A DNA stretch of 64,000 nt from Hyphomicrobium sp. (GCF_019744875.1 NZ_JAIETU010000005.1:124001-188000); one strand, 5' to 3'; shown: positions 8,610 through 18,343, counted from the stretch's first letter. Notes: a model not told the origin generated them from the sequence alone. Program-made: numbers and translations.

Positions 8610-10049
8610 GTGGACCTGCTCGGCCCCTTCAACAGCGCATCGAACAAAGCAGCCCGCGCATTCCGCTCGCTCACGGGGGCGTCGGCGCCGGCGGCCCAGC
8701 GCCTCAAGGTGATCCACCGCGGCTTCCTCAGCGTGCTCGCGGAGATGATGCCGAAGGGCCTCTATGCCCGCGCGCTCATCATCATCATCGCGCCGATCGT
8801 GGTGCTCGAAGGCGTGATCGCCTTCGTGTTCATGGAACGGCACTGGCAGAACGTGACGCGCCGCCTGTCGGAGACGACCGCGCGCGACATCGCAGCCCTG
8901 ATCGACATCTACGAGGCGTCCACGCCCAACGAATACGACGAGATCATCCGCATCGCGCGCGACCGCCTGAACCTGTCGATGCAGATCCTGTCGCCGGGAG
9001 ACCTGCCGGAAGCGCGCCAGAAGCCGTTCTTCGACCTGCTCGACCGGGCGCTCTCGCGCGAGATTTCGCGCCAGGTGAAACGGCCGTTCTGGATCGATAC
9101 CGTCGGCCAGTCCCGCCACGTCGAAATCCGCGTGCAGCACGTCGACGCCATTCTCCGCTTCCTGGCCGTGCGCACGCAAACGTATGCATCGAACTCGCAT
9201 ATCTTCCTGCTCTGGATGGTGGGCTCGTCTGTCATCCTGCTCACCGTCGCCATTCTGTTTCTGCGCAACCAGATCCGGCCCATTCTGCGGCTGGCGGAGG
9301 CGGTGGACGCGTTCGGCAAGGGACGGCCGGTGCCGGACGATTTCCAGCCGCGCGGCGCGCGCGAGGTGCGGCAGGCGGCGGCGGCCTTCATCGAGATGCG
9401 CAACCGCATCCGCCAGCATGTCGAGCAGCGCACGACCATGCTGGCCGGCGTCAGCCACGACCTCCGCACGGTGCTGACCCGCTTCAAGCTCGAACTCGCG
9501 TTCATGGGCGAGAGCCCGGACGTGCAGTCGCTGAAGGACGACGTCGACGAGATGCAGCATATGCTCGAAGACTATCTCGCCTTCGCGCGCGGCGACGGCG
9601 GCGAGGAAGCCACGCCCACGAACCTCACCGAGCTGCTCGAAGACGTGCACGAGGAGGCGCAGGTCTACGGCACGTCGATCGAGCTCAAGCTGCGCAAGCG
9701 CCGTGGCGACATCGTTCTGCCGCTGAAGCGCCAGGCCTTCAAACGGGCGATCACCAACCTGGTGTCGAATGCGGTGCGCTACGGCGACCAAATCGTCATT
9801 CGCGCCGCGACGGAAGGCCAGTGGCTGCGCGTCGAGGTGGATGACAACGGGCCGGGCATTCCCGTGTCCGAGCGCGCCAACGTGTTCAAGCCGTTCTACC
9901 GCATCGACCGGTCGCGCAATCAGAACGACGGCAACAGCGGGCTCGGCCTCGCCATCGCGCGCGACATCGTCAAGAGCCACGGCGGGGACATCACGCTCGG
10001 CGAAAGCTCGATGGGCGGGCTCAGGGCCATCATCTCCGTTCCGCTCTAG
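8610..10049 (+). CDS. HAMP-domain sensor histidine kinase
   Basis: A 479-residue EnvZ-like inner-membrane kinase starting at GTG 8610, two bases after the response regulator stop. TM1 is about residues 54-75 (ALIIIIAPIVVLEGVIAFVF), the periplasmic loop runs to about 195, TM2 about 196-218, followed by HAMP. The H box reads VSHDLRTVLTRFKLE with His283; the usual Pro after RT is Val. N box NLVSNAVRYG, G1 DDNGPGIP and G2 NSGLGLAIARDIV are intact. It is the probable partner of the upstream PetR-like regulator. The signal is unknown. Confidence 0.88.
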   Translation: MDLLGPFNSASNKAARAFRSLTGASAPAAQRLKVIHRGFLSVLAEMMPKGLYARALIIIIAPIVVLEGVIAFVFMERHWQNVTRRLSETTARDIAALIDIYEASTPNEYDEIIRIARDRLNLSMQILSPGDLPEARQKPFFDLLDRALSREISRQVKRPFWIDTVGQSRHVEIRVQHVDAILRFLAVRTQTYASNSHIFLLWMVGSSVILLTVAILFLRNQIRPILRLAEAVDAFGKGRPVPDDFQPRGAREVRQAAAAFIEMRNRIRQHVEQRTTMLAGVSHDLRTVLTRFKLELAFMGESPDVQSLKDDVDEMQHMLEDYLAFARGDGGEEATPTNLTELLEDVHEEAQVYGTSIELKLRKRRGDIVLPLKRQAFKRAITNLVSNAVRYGDQIVIRAATEGQWLRVEVDDNGPGIPVSERANVFKPFYRIDRSRNQNDGNSGLGLAIARDIVKSHGGDITLGESSMGGLRAIISVPL

Positions 10050-10249
10050 CGGTAGGCCTCAGCTCGCCCTTTCTGGCCGCAAGCGCCGGGCCGCGCGCGT
10101 TCTTCGTGGAACTTCAGTCCCTTCACGGGAACACGTCTCAGGGGAACGCGGCCTTCACGCGAACTTGAGTTACTTTGTACCACTCGATTTTGTAACGTTA
10201 TTTCCTGACCGGACGGGAAACCGTCCCGCATCGGAAGGACCTAACGAAC

Positions 10250-10531
10250 ATGATCCGAGCAATCACAGCCTCCCTGGCGACCGCCGTTGCGCTCGTTTTG
10301 GCCGGCCCCGCCTCGGCCGCGACGCCCGTTTCGCAGGAAACGCCAAATGCCGACGCCTGCACGAAAAACGTCGATGCGATGGGCGCGAGCATGGGCCACA
10401 CGACTGAAACCGCGCCCGACGGGCGCTCTGTTCTGCGCTTCGTGCTGCGCACGAACGGCCTCGATTACGAAGTCGTCTGCGACCCGAAAACCGGCATTCT
10501 GGGCGATATCACGCCGCGCGCATCGCACTAA
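10250..10531 (+). CDS. small secreted protein of unknown function
   Basis: A 93-residue protein with a strong signal peptide (MIRAITASLATAVALVLAGPASA) and a mature part of about 70 residues containing two Cys (DACTKN and VVCDPK) that could form a disulfide. A GGAAGG-like ribosome site (CGGAAGGACC) precedes ATG 10250. I do not recognise the family. It is followed by a textbook terminator at 10560-10590 and lies 200 bp after the kinase gene, so it is probably monocistronic. Confidence 0.65.
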   Translation: MIRAITASLATAVALVLAGPASAATPVSQETPNADACTKNVDAMGASMGHTTETAPDGRSVLRFVLRTNGLDYEVVCDPKTGILGDITPRASH

Positions 10532-10559
10532 GCCGCTTAGGCTTTTTCGTAATTATTTC

Positions 10560-10590
10560 AGCGGGCTCGCTTCGGCGTGGCCCGCTTTTT
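10560..10590 (+). terminator. rho-independent terminator
   Basis: AGCGGGC...GCCCGCT stem enclosing an inner CGC-TTCG-GCG hairpin, followed directly by five T residues. It lies 28 bp after the stop of the small secreted protein gene. Confidence 0.85.
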
Positions 10591-10915
10591 CGTGGCTGAT
10601 CCTGGCGCTTACACAAGTCCGTGATCGGGAAAAATGCCGCGTTGCATCAACTGTAACAGTATAGCATAACTTGATCAGCGAGGGTGATGCTGCACTTGCA
10701 GCGGCGTCGAAGCTCAAGCTAGCCGGAAAGCGGGACCGCCACCTGCCCAACGGTCGTGAAACTCAATACGGCGCGCGTGATCGAAACCGGCTCTCCTCCT
10801 TGTCGGCCAGATCGCCCCGTATCGAGATCGCAGGGATCCGGTGCTCACCCTTCGGGCGCGCCGGGTTCGAATGAGGATACGTAGCCGCGAGTATGGGTCG
10901 TGTGACCCGCCATGA
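10591..10915. other. intergenic stretch without a convincing gene
   Basis: No reading frame here has credible features. A plus-strand promoter-like TTGCAT (10642-10647), with the palindrome ACTGTAACAGT (10650-10660) and AT-rich TATAGCATAA after it, points into about 230 bp of unassigned sequence. A weak hairpin GGGTC-GTGT-GACCC (10895-10908) sits just past the proC stop and may terminate proC. Confidence 0.35.
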
Positions 10916-11740
10916 TCACTTCGCCAGCTCGCGGCTGCGCCCCTCACCCGCCAAGACGGCCTTCTTCATCAGATCCTCGACGCCGCCTTCCGCCATCAGC
11001 ACCGCCAGCGCTGCGGCCGTGGTGCCGTTGGGCGAGGTCACGTTCTGGCGCAGGACGGACGCGTCCAGGTCGGAGCGTGCCAGAAGCTCGCCCGAGCCCG
11101 AGACCGTCGCGCGCGCAAGACGCCTCGAGAGCGCGGGATCGAGCCCGGCCGCGATGGCAGCCTTCTCCAGGCACTCGGCCAGCAGGAACACATAGGCAGG
11201 GCCCGAGCCTGAGACCGCAGTCACGGCGTCCATGGCGGCCTCGCTATCCACCCACACCACCTCACCCACTGCTGCCATCAGCGCTTCGCATGTCGCGCGG
11301 CCGTCAGCAGTTACATGCGGGTTGGGCGCGCAGGCGGTGATGCCCCGGCCAATGGCTGCGGGCGTATTGGGCATGGCGCGAACAATGGCGGCGCGTGCAG
11401 GCAGATGCTGTTCAAAGCTCGCCAGCGTGCGGCCGGCCGCGATCGAGACCGTCAGCGTGCCGGGACCAGAAAGGCGCGCGACGGAGGGGAAGACCGCATC
11501 CATGAGCTGAGGCTTGACCGCCACCACGATGACGCCGGGCGGCTCGCGCATCTCACCGATAACAGGTTCCGCGACGACGCCCAAACGCGACAGCAGCGCG
11601 GCGATTTCCGGGGGCGGGGCGGGATCCTGCACGCGGATGCGGGACGGGTCGAGCCCGCGGGCGATCCAGCCCTCGAGCATGGCGCCGCCCATCTTGCCCG
11701 CTCCCACCAAAAGAAGCGGCCCGTCGAATGTAAATGCCAT
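10916..11740 (-). CDS. proC: pyrroline-5-carboxylate reductase
   Basis: A 274-residue NAD(P)H-dependent enzyme that reduces pyrroline-5-carboxylate to proline in the cytoplasm. The N-terminal Rossmann motif is LLVGAGKMGGAML, the middle has RAMPNTPAAIGRG and the C-terminal dimer/active-site signature is AVSGSGPAYVFLL with NVTSPNGTTAAAL. ATG 11740 is preferred to a TTG three codons upstream because AGG lies nine bases before it. It is downstream of the YbjN-domain gene with a 61-bp gap, so the two are probably cotranscribed. Confidence 0.93.
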   Translation of the reverse strand: MAFTFDGPLLLVGAGKMGGAMLEGWIARGLDPSRIRVQDPAPPPEIAALLSRLGVVAEPVIGEMREPPGVIVVAVKPQLMDAVFPSVARLSGPGTLTVSIAAGRTLASFEQHLPARAAIVRAMPNTPAAIGRGITACAPNPHVTADGRATCEALMAAVGEVVWVDSEAAMDAVTAVSGSGPAYVFLLAECLEKAAIAAGLDPALSRRLARATVSGSGELLARSDLDASVLRQNVTSPNGTTAAALAVLMAEGGVEDLMKKAVLAGEGRSRELAK

Positions 11741-11801
11741 GGCTGTCAACCTGATGCGGAGCGAAGGGGATGGGCACCCGAATGGCCCAGCTCCGCCGGC
11801 C

Positions 11802-12299
11802 TCAGGCTTGGCCCTCGGTCTGGAACATGGTCGACACGAGAGCTTCTCGGCTTTCCTTACCCGCCCAGACGACGAACTGGAAGGCCTGGTAGTAGCGCTC
11901 GCACGACTCGAGCGCCGCCTTGAGGATCGCCTCGCACTGGGCGGGCGTGACCACCGCGCCGTTGAGCAGCAGCGCGTGGCGGAACATGACGAGGCCTTCC
12001 TGGGTCCACAGGTCGAAGTGGCCGAGCCAGAGCTGCTCGTTGATCTGGGCGATCAGGCGATACATTTCGTTGAGGCGCTGCTCGGGAACGCGGAAGTCGA
12101 AGGCGCATGCGAGATGCAGGGCTTCGAGGTCGTCGCGCCAGTTCAGCGAGACATGGTAGTCCGTCCAATTGCCGCCGACGACCAGCGTCAGTTCGTCGTC
12201 GCCTTGGCGATCGGTCGCCCAGTCGTAGGTGACCGCAAGCTGCTCCACCAAATCGATCGGATGGATCACACGCTCGTAGGCCTTCTCGGACGATGCCAT
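11802..12299 (-). CDS. YbjN domain-containing protein
   Basis: A 165-residue cytoplasmic protein of the YbjN (type III secretion chaperone-like) fold. Recognisable parts are HPIDLVEQLAVTYDWATD, WTDYHVSLNWRDDLEALHL and QINEQLWLGHFDLW, the usual alphaproteobacterial pattern. ATG 12299 has an excellent GAAGGAG site five bases upstream; any longer frame is spurious. It lies directly before proC. The biochemical role of the family is not established; E. coli YbjN affects stress and motility phenotypes. Confidence 0.85.
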   Translation of the reverse strand: MASSEKAYERVIHPIDLVEQLAVTYDWATDRQGDDELTLVVGGNWTDYHVSLNWRDDLEALHLACAFDFRVPEQRLNEMYRLIAQINEQLWLGHFDLWTQEGLVMFRHALLLNGAVVTPAQCEAILKAALESCERYYQAFQFVVWAGKESREALVSTMFQTEGQA

Positions 12300-12598
12300 C
12301 CTGGCTCCTTCAAACCTCGCGCGACAGCCGGTGCTGCGTGCGCCCTGTTTCGCCGACACCTGCACGTCTTCCCATGTCGGGAATGGGGCAAATACCCGGT
12401 TGTCCTCAGTCGCGGGGACGAAAACAGAGGGGCGTGCGAGTCGCAAGCCGAAGGCGCTCTTGTCCACGAGCATCTGTAATTTCGAGACTTTTTCACCACC
12501 GTGGGCGTCGCCGGTGTGGACACGCGGCGCTTAGCGCTCGACACGCGCGCGCAAATGCGCGGGTGTGCGCAAATCACGAAACCAAGCGGGTGCGAAGG
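12300..12598. other. gap between ubiK and ybjN
   Basis: About 300 bp without a credible gene. An imperfect hairpin at 12541-12566 (ACAC-G-CGCGC arms, one mismatch, loop CAAA) lies 33 bp beyond the ubiK stop and could end that transcript. The rest presumably holds the ybjN promoter, which I cannot pinpoint. Confidence 0.35.
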
Positions 12599-12871
12599 TC
12601 AGATTTTGGAGGCCGCCTCGAGCGCGGCGAGGCGGGCTTGGAGTGCCGAGACGAGGCCCTCGAGACGTTCATTCTCGGCGCGAGCTTTTTCCGCCATCGC
12701 CTTGACGGCCTCGAACTCTTCGCGCTTGACGATGTCCATCGACTGCAGCATCCGCTCGGCCTGCCCGCGCATGACGCCCTCGACCTCGCGGCGAACGCCT
12801 TGGGCCGCACCCGCCGCGTCGGTCATCAGCTTGGCGACTTCATCGAGCAGGCGGTTGGAGGTCTGGGTCAT
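12599..12871 (-). CDS. ubiK: UbiK / BMFP family coiled-coil protein
   Basis: A 90-residue protein of the membrane-fusogenic BMFP/YqiC family, now known as UbiK, an accessory factor of the ubiquinone biosynthesis (Ubi) complex. The N-terminal amphipathic helix (RLLDEVAKLMTDAAGAAQGV) is followed by the conserved REEFEAVKAMAEKARAENERL segment and a C-terminal coiled coil (LVSALQARLAALE). ATG 12871 has GAAGGA about six bases upstream; the longer frame to 13174 is rejected. It is divergent from lgt. Confidence 0.88.
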   Translation of the reverse strand: MTQTSNRLLDEVAKLMTDAAGAAQGVRREVEGVMRGQAERMLQSMDIVKREEFEAVKAMAEKARAENERLEGLVSALQARLAALEAASKI

Positions 12872-13113
12872 CGGGTGTCCTTCACGTCGTGGTGGGCGCT
12901 CACGCCGCACGTGCGCGGCCATGGCGACATCCTCAAGGGAGATAGGGCGGACTATGGTGGCTCGGGCGGCTCCGTTCAAGCGCCGCGGCTGTCTTACGGG
13001 CGATGGGCCCCATGTGCCAGAGCTTGACTCGCTTCCTGAGACCCGGCAGCGTCCCGCCGCCATTCCACCCGGTTCTCGGGGTGACCCGATAAGAGCTAAA
13101 GGGCGCAAACACC

Positions 13114-13965
13114 ATGACGATTTTCGCGCTGACTTTTCCGGATTTCGATCCGGTCGCCCTCTCGATTGGGCCATTCGCCATCAAGTGGTACGGGCTCTCC
13201 TATCTGGCCGGACTGGTCATCGGCTGGATCTACATTCGCCGCCTTCTGAGCCAACCCACTCTCTGGCGCAACAACACGCCTCCGTTCAGCGTGGCGAAGG
13301 TGGACGATCTCCTGCTCTACATCACGCTCGGCGTGGTGCTCGGCGGGCGCCTCGGCTACGTGCTGCTGTACGAACCCGCCACCTATCTCGCCGCGCCCGC
13401 CGACATCCTGGCGGTCTGGAAGGGCGGCATGAGCTTCCACGGCGCGCTCGCGGGCTGCGCGTTCTCGGTCTGGCTGTTCGGCCGCCGCAACGGCGTCAGC
13501 GCGCTCAGCGCCATGGATCTCGGCACGGCGGCGGTGCCGCTCGGCATCTTCTTCGGGCGCATCGCGAACTTCATCAACGGCGAGCTGTTCGGCCGCGTGT
13601 CCGACGTGCCGTGGGCGATGGTGTTTCCGCACGCGCGCTACCTGCATCCCGACGTCGAGCCCGCGACGCGCCATCCGAGCCAGCTCTATGAAGCCGCGCT
13701 CGAAGGCCTCGTGCTGTTCGCCATCATCCGGCTGCTCACGCATTCGTTCGGCGCGCTCAAATCGCCGGGCCTCGTGACGGGCACGTTCCTCACCGGCTAT
13801 GCGCTGGCGCGCTCGTTCGGCGAGATCTTCCGCGAGCCGCACATCCATCACGCGCTCAACATCGGGCCGCTGACGGCCGGGCAGATCTATTCGCTGCCGA
13901 TGCTTCTGGGCGGGCTCTACCTCATCTGGCGCGCGCGCCAGGAGGCGACGCCCGGCGTACGATGA
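13114..13965 (+). CDS. lgt: phosphatidylglycerol--prolipoprotein diacylglyceryl transferase
   Basis: A 283-residue polytopic inner-membrane enzyme that attaches diacylglycerol to the lipobox Cys of prolipoproteins. The family landmarks are IKWYGLSYLAGLVIG, GRLGYVLLYEP, MSFHGALAG with the conserved His, and the signature GRIANFINGELFGR with the essential Arg and Asn. HPSQLYEAALEG and RSFGEIFREPH follow. The start ATG 13114 gives the normal length. The stop overlaps the start of the next gene by 4 bp (ATGA). Confidence 0.95.
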   Translation: MTIFALTFPDFDPVALSIGPFAIKWYGLSYLAGLVIGWIYIRRLLSQPTLWRNNTPPFSVAKVDDLLLYITLGVVLGGRLGYVLLYEPATYLAAPADILAVWKGGMSFHGALAGCAFSVWLFGRRNGVSALSAMDLGTAAVPLGIFFGRIANFINGELFGRVSDVPWAMVFPHARYLHPDVEPATRHPSQLYEAALEGLVLFAIIRLLTHSFGALKSPGLVTGTFLTGYALARSFGEIFREPHIHHALNIGPLTAGQIYSLPMLLGGLYLIWRARQEATPGVR

Positions 13966-15086
13966 CGGAGGCGCCACGATCCGAAACGGCGCTCGGGGCC
14001 AAGATCAAGACGCTCATCCGCCGTGACGGGCCGATGAGCGTCGCCGGCTTCATGGCGGCGTGCCTCACCGACCCGGAACACGGCTACTACCGCCGTCGGC
14101 CCGCGATCGGCGCGGGCGGGGATTTCGTCACGGCGCCGGAAATCAGCCAGGTGTTCGGCGAATTGATCGGGCTGTGGTGCGCCGTCGTCTGGCAGCAGAT
14201 GGGTTCGCCCAAGCGGCTCAACCTCGTCGAGCTCGGACCCGGGCGCGGCACGCTGATGCGCGATGCGTTGCGGGCGGCGCGGATCGTGCCGGGCTTTCGC
14301 GACGCGCTGGATGTGCATCTCGTCGACCGGAACGAAACGCTTCGCGACCTGCAGCAGGCGGCGCTGGCGGACTGCGGCGTGGCGCTCCACTTTCATGCCG
14401 ACGCTTGCGACGCGTTGCTTCTTCCTTCTCGGATTGCCAGCGAGCCGACGCTCGTGCTCGCCAACGAGTTTCTCGACGCGATGCCCGTCGAGCAGGTGCA
14501 GTTCGCGGGCGGCGCCTGGCGCAGGCGTCTGGTCGTGCTCGACGCGGCGCAGGCGGGCCTTTGCTTCGAGCCTGACTTGCGTTCAGTGGTTGAGCCTCAT
14601 CCGGCGCCGGACACCCTGCGACCGGCCGAGGGCGACATCTTCGAGTTTTCGCCGGCCATCGATGCGCTCGCCTCTGCGCTCCGGACGCGGGCGGGGTTCG
14701 CGCCGCTCGCAGCGCTGTTCATCGACTACGGACACGCGGCCTCAGGCTTCGGTGACACGCTGCAGGGCGTTGCCGGGCATCGCTATGCCTCGCCTCTCGA
14801 TGCTCCGGGCGAAACCGATCTTTCGGCGCAGGTCGACTTTCAGAGCTTCGCAGGCCGATGCCAGGGGGCCGGGCTCGCGGTGGATGGTCCGGTTCCGCAA
14901 GCCGAGTTCCTGGGGCGGCTCGGCATCGTCGAGCGTGCCTCGCGCCTGATGTCGGTCAATCCGGACAAGGCGGGCGCTGTGGAAGCGGGCGTGCAAAGGC
15001 TGCTGGCGCCCACCGGCATGGGCGCACGCTTTCTCGCGCTCGGCGTGCGGTCGGCGGAGCTTGCGCCTCTACCTGGTCTTGCCTAA
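13962..15086 (+). CDS. class I SAM-dependent methyltransferase (MidA/NDUFAF7 family)
   Basis: A 374-residue member of the DUF185/MidA family, homologous to mitochondrial NDUFAF7, which methylates an arginine of complex I subunit NDUFS2. Typical parts are DPEHGYYRRRPAIGAGGDF, TAPEISQVFGELIG, the SAM-binding LVELGPGRGTLMRDAL and LANEFLDAMPVEQ, and FIDYGHAASGFGDTLQ. It is translationally coupled to lgt and followed by pgeF, a gene order familiar in Rhizobiales. A role in respiratory complex I maturation is inferred from the mitochondrial homologue. Confidence 0.9.
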   Translation: MTEAPRSETALGAKIKTLIRRDGPMSVAGFMAACLTDPEHGYYRRRPAIGAGGDFVTAPEISQVFGELIGLWCAVVWQQMGSPKRLNLVELGPGRGTLMRDALRAARIVPGFRDALDVHLVDRNETLRDLQQAALADCGVALHFHADACDALLLPSRIASEPTLVLANEFLDAMPVEQVQFAGGAWRRRLVVLDAAQAGLCFEPDLRSVVEPHPAPDTLRPAEGDIFEFSPAIDALASALRTRAGFAPLAALFIDYGHAASGFGDTLQGVAGHRYASPLDAPGETDLSAQVDFQSFAGRCQGAGLAVDGPVPQAEFLGRLGIVERASRLMSVNPDKAGAVEAGVQRLLAPTGMGARFLALGVRSAELAPLPGLA

Positions 15087-15161
15087 ATCGAAGCGACGCG
15101 AGACGAACCGCGTTTCGAGACTTGATCCCAAGGACTTTGGCCCCAACGACAGCGAGCCTTC

Positions 15162-15935
15162 ATGCTGAGCCCCATTCAGGCCGACAGTCTTTCCATCCTC
15201 CCCGGCATCCGGCACGGCTTCTTCACGCGGCAGGGCGGACGATCGCGCGGGCTCTATGCGAGCCTCAATTGTGGCGCGGGCTCGAAAGACGATCCGGTGG
15301 CGGTGATCGAGAACCGCGCGCGGGTGGCGCAGCACCTCGGCAGCTTCCACGACGACGTGCAGACGATCTATCAGGTGCACAGCGCCGACGTGCACGTGGT
15401 TAATGCGCTCGCGCCGCGCGAGAGCCTGCCCAAGGCGGACGCGCTCGTCACGCGCACGCGGGGCCTCGCCATCGGTGTTCTCACCGCGGACTGTGCGCCG
15501 GTGTTGTTCGCGGACCCCGAGGCGGGTGTGGTGGCGTGCGCGCACGCGGGCTGGCGCGGGGCGATCGGCGGCGTGCTCGAGGCCACCGTCGCCGCGATGG
15601 AAAGCCAGGGCGCTGAGCGGTCACGGATTTTCGCGGCCCTGGGGCCGGCAATCAGTCAGAAGTCGTATGAAGTAGGCCCCGAATTCGTGGCCGAGTTCGA
15701 AGCTGCCTCGGCCGAAAACAAACGGTTCTTCGCGGTTCCCAAGGGCAAAACCAAGCCCCATTTCGACCTGCCCGCGTTCGTGATGGACCGGCTCGGCAAG
15801 CTCGGCATTCATCATGCCGAGCGCGAATCGCCGTGCACCTATGAGAACGAATCGATGTTCTTCAGCTTTCGACGCTCTACGCATCGAAAAGAGCCCGATT
15901 ACGGGCGCCAAATCTCCGCCATTGTTGTGGCCTAA
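15162..15935 (+). CDS. pgeF: peptidoglycan editing factor / multicopper polyphenol oxidase-like (YfiH/LACC1 family)
   Basis: A 257-residue single-domain laccase-fold protein. The catalytic zinc triad is visible as a His in QVHSADVHVV, Cys in LTADCAPVLF and His in ACAHAGWRGAIGG; the C-terminal ESPCTYENESMFFSFRRS and GRQISAIVV complete the family pattern. Members act as purine nucleoside phosphorylase/adenosine deaminase-like enzymes, and YfiH (PgeF) edits misincorporated residues from cell-wall precursors in E. coli. It starts 75 bp after midA on the same strand. A hairpin follows eight bases after the stop. Confidence 0.92.
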   Translation: MLSPIQADSLSILPGIRHGFFTRQGGRSRGLYASLNCGAGSKDDPVAVIENRARVAQHLGSFHDDVQTIYQVHSADVHVVNALAPRESLPKADALVTRTRGLAIGVLTADCAPVLFADPEAGVVACAHAGWRGAIGGVLEATVAAMESQGAERSRIFAALGPAISQKSYEVGPEFVAEFEAASAENKRFFAVPKGKTKPHFDLPAFVMDRLGKLGIHHAERESPCTYENESMFFSFRRSTHRKEPDYGRQISAIVVA

Positions 15936-15942
15936 CTGCAAA

Positions 15943-15963
15943 ATCCACAGTCTCGCTGTGGAT
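15943..15963 (+). terminator. hairpin after pgeF
   Basis: ATCCACAG-TCTCG-CTGTGGAT, a perfect 8-bp stem starting eight bases past the pgeF stop codon. There is no T run after it, so it may be a rho-independent terminator of low strength or an mRNA 3'-end stabiliser. Confidence 0.45.
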
Positions 15964-16139
15964 GTTGCGGATAGAATTAGCCACGAAACCGTTTTCACCT
16001 CGATTCCGTCTGGACGCACCGCAGTCGTGTAGTTACAGGACTCGATAGTGGGTACCGGCAAAAGTTCGGGAGTGGATGGCCGCAAAGTATGTACGCCGGC
16101 CGCCGGGTTACAGCGGATCATTCATAGGGGGACGTCATC

Positions 16140-17225
16140 GTGACGACCATTGATGCTGCTGCGACATGGCGTGGAAACAAGTCCATCGTGTTCGCAGTGT
16201 TCGCAACCTTGATGGGTTTCGGCCTCGGCGGATGCGAGACGGGCGCGAGCCTGTTCCCGGCAGCCAGCGATCCCGGCACTTCGATCAGCACGAATGGCGG
16301 GGCGACCCCGGTCGCGCAGTCCGCGAAGATCGCAATCGCGCCCGTGATCGGCGCTCCCGACACGGTGGCCAAGCAGCTCCAGGCGCAGCTTGCGACCGCG
16401 ATCGAGGGCCAGCGGATCACCGTCGCGAAGGCGCCGACCGACACCGCCGAATACACCGTGCGCGGCTATGTCGTTTCGGCTCGCGAAAAGGGCCGCACGA
16501 AGGTTTCCTACATCTGGGACGTGACCGACCCGGCCGGCAAGCGCGTGAACCGCATTACCGGTGAAGAGGTTCTCTCCGGCGCGCAGTCGAAGGATCCCTG
16601 GGCCGCTGTGACGCCGCAGGTGGTCGACACCATTTCCAGCAAGACGGCGGGCTCGCTCGCCACTTGGCTGCCGACGCAGACCGCCGGCGGGGCCATGGCT
16701 TCGGCTGGCGCACAGGCCAACACGCATGTCTCGAACGCCGCAGCCGGCGCCGTGCAGACGTCTGCCGTCGTGACGGGCGGCCAGATGGCACCGCCGCCCT
16801 CGGCTTCCATCGCACCTCCCTCGGCCGCAGGCGGTCCCACGACCGGCAGCATCGAGCGGTCCGGCGCGGTGAACGCCATGGTGCCGAGCGTCGTCGGCGC
16901 ACCGGGCGACGGCAGCGTGGCTCTCACGTCCGCCATCCAGCGCGAATTGACGCGCAGCGGCATCGCGCTGACGGCCGCGCCCTCCGATCAGACCTACCGG
17001 GTCGAGGGCAAGGTCGTGGTCGGCCAGGGCGCCAACGGCAAGCAGCCGATCCAGATCGACTGGGACGTTAAGGATCCCAAGGGCAAGAAGCTCGGCACGG
17101 TTTCTCAAAAGAACGAGATTCCGCAGGGGTCTCTGGACGGAGCCTGGGGCAAGACCGCCGATGCTGCGGCCTCGGCAGCAGCTCAGGGAATCCTGAAGCT
17201 CATCCCTCAGACGAAGGTCAACTGA
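16140..17225 (+). CDS. putative lipoprotein of unknown function
   Basis: A 361-residue protein starting at GTG 16140 with AGGGGG upstream. The N terminus is basic then hydrophobic (SIVFAVFATLMGFGLGGC) and ends in an LGGC lipobox, so it should be lipidated by the nearby Lgt. The mature part contains two similar halves: residues about 50-180 and 225-360 each hold a predicted alpha/beta segment ending in SYIWDVTDPAGKRV or QIDWDVKDPKGKKLG, joined by an Ala/Pro/Thr-rich linker. This looks like an internal duplication. No known enzyme motif is visible; an envelope role is likely. Confidence 0.75.
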   Translation: MTTIDAAATWRGNKSIVFAVFATLMGFGLGGCETGASLFPAASDPGTSISTNGGATPVAQSAKIAIAPVIGAPDTVAKQLQAQLATAIEGQRITVAKAPTDTAEYTVRGYVVSAREKGRTKVSYIWDVTDPAGKRVNRITGEEVLSGAQSKDPWAAVTPQVVDTISSKTAGSLATWLPTQTAGGAMASAGAQANTHVSNAAAGAVQTSAVVTGGQMAPPPSASIAPPSAAGGPTTGSIERSGAVNAMVPSVVGAPGDGSVALTSAIQRELTRSGIALTAAPSDQTYRVEGKVVVGQGANGKQPIQIDWDVKDPKGKKLGTVSQKNEIPQGSLDGAWGKTADAAASAAAQGILKLIPQTKVN

Positions 17226-17290
17226 CGCATGACGCCGCGGCCACACTCGTTGGACCGCGGCAACACATCAACAGAGTCTGCTAAACATGC

Positions 17291-17321
17291 CGAGCCCGGG
17301 TGGTTTACACACCCGGGCTCG
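17291..17321 (+). promoter_or_regulatory. 12-bp perfect hairpin between lipoprotein gene and prs
   Basis: CGAGCCCGGGTG-GTTTACA-CACCCGGGCTCG. It lies 66 bp after the lipoprotein stop and 90 bp before the prs start. No U run follows, so it is either a terminator without a T tract or a structured prs leader. Confidence 0.5.
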
Positions 17322-17410
17322 CGCGTTAGAACGCGCGCCATCGAAGGGACGTATGAGGACACTCGATGCCATTCGATGCACGTGACGGCATGGGCAGAGG
17401 CGGCCAGACT

Positions 17411-18343
<933 letters not shown>

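Noticed and set aside
10671-10874. Possible 67-codon gene after the 10.56-kb terminator
   Set aside because: TTG start, no ribosome site, and no signal peptide, helix or family pattern.
10855-10880. GGGTTCGAAT resembling a tRNA T arm
   Set aside because: The flanking bases do not pair into a T stem and there is no acceptor, anticodon arm or CCA around it.
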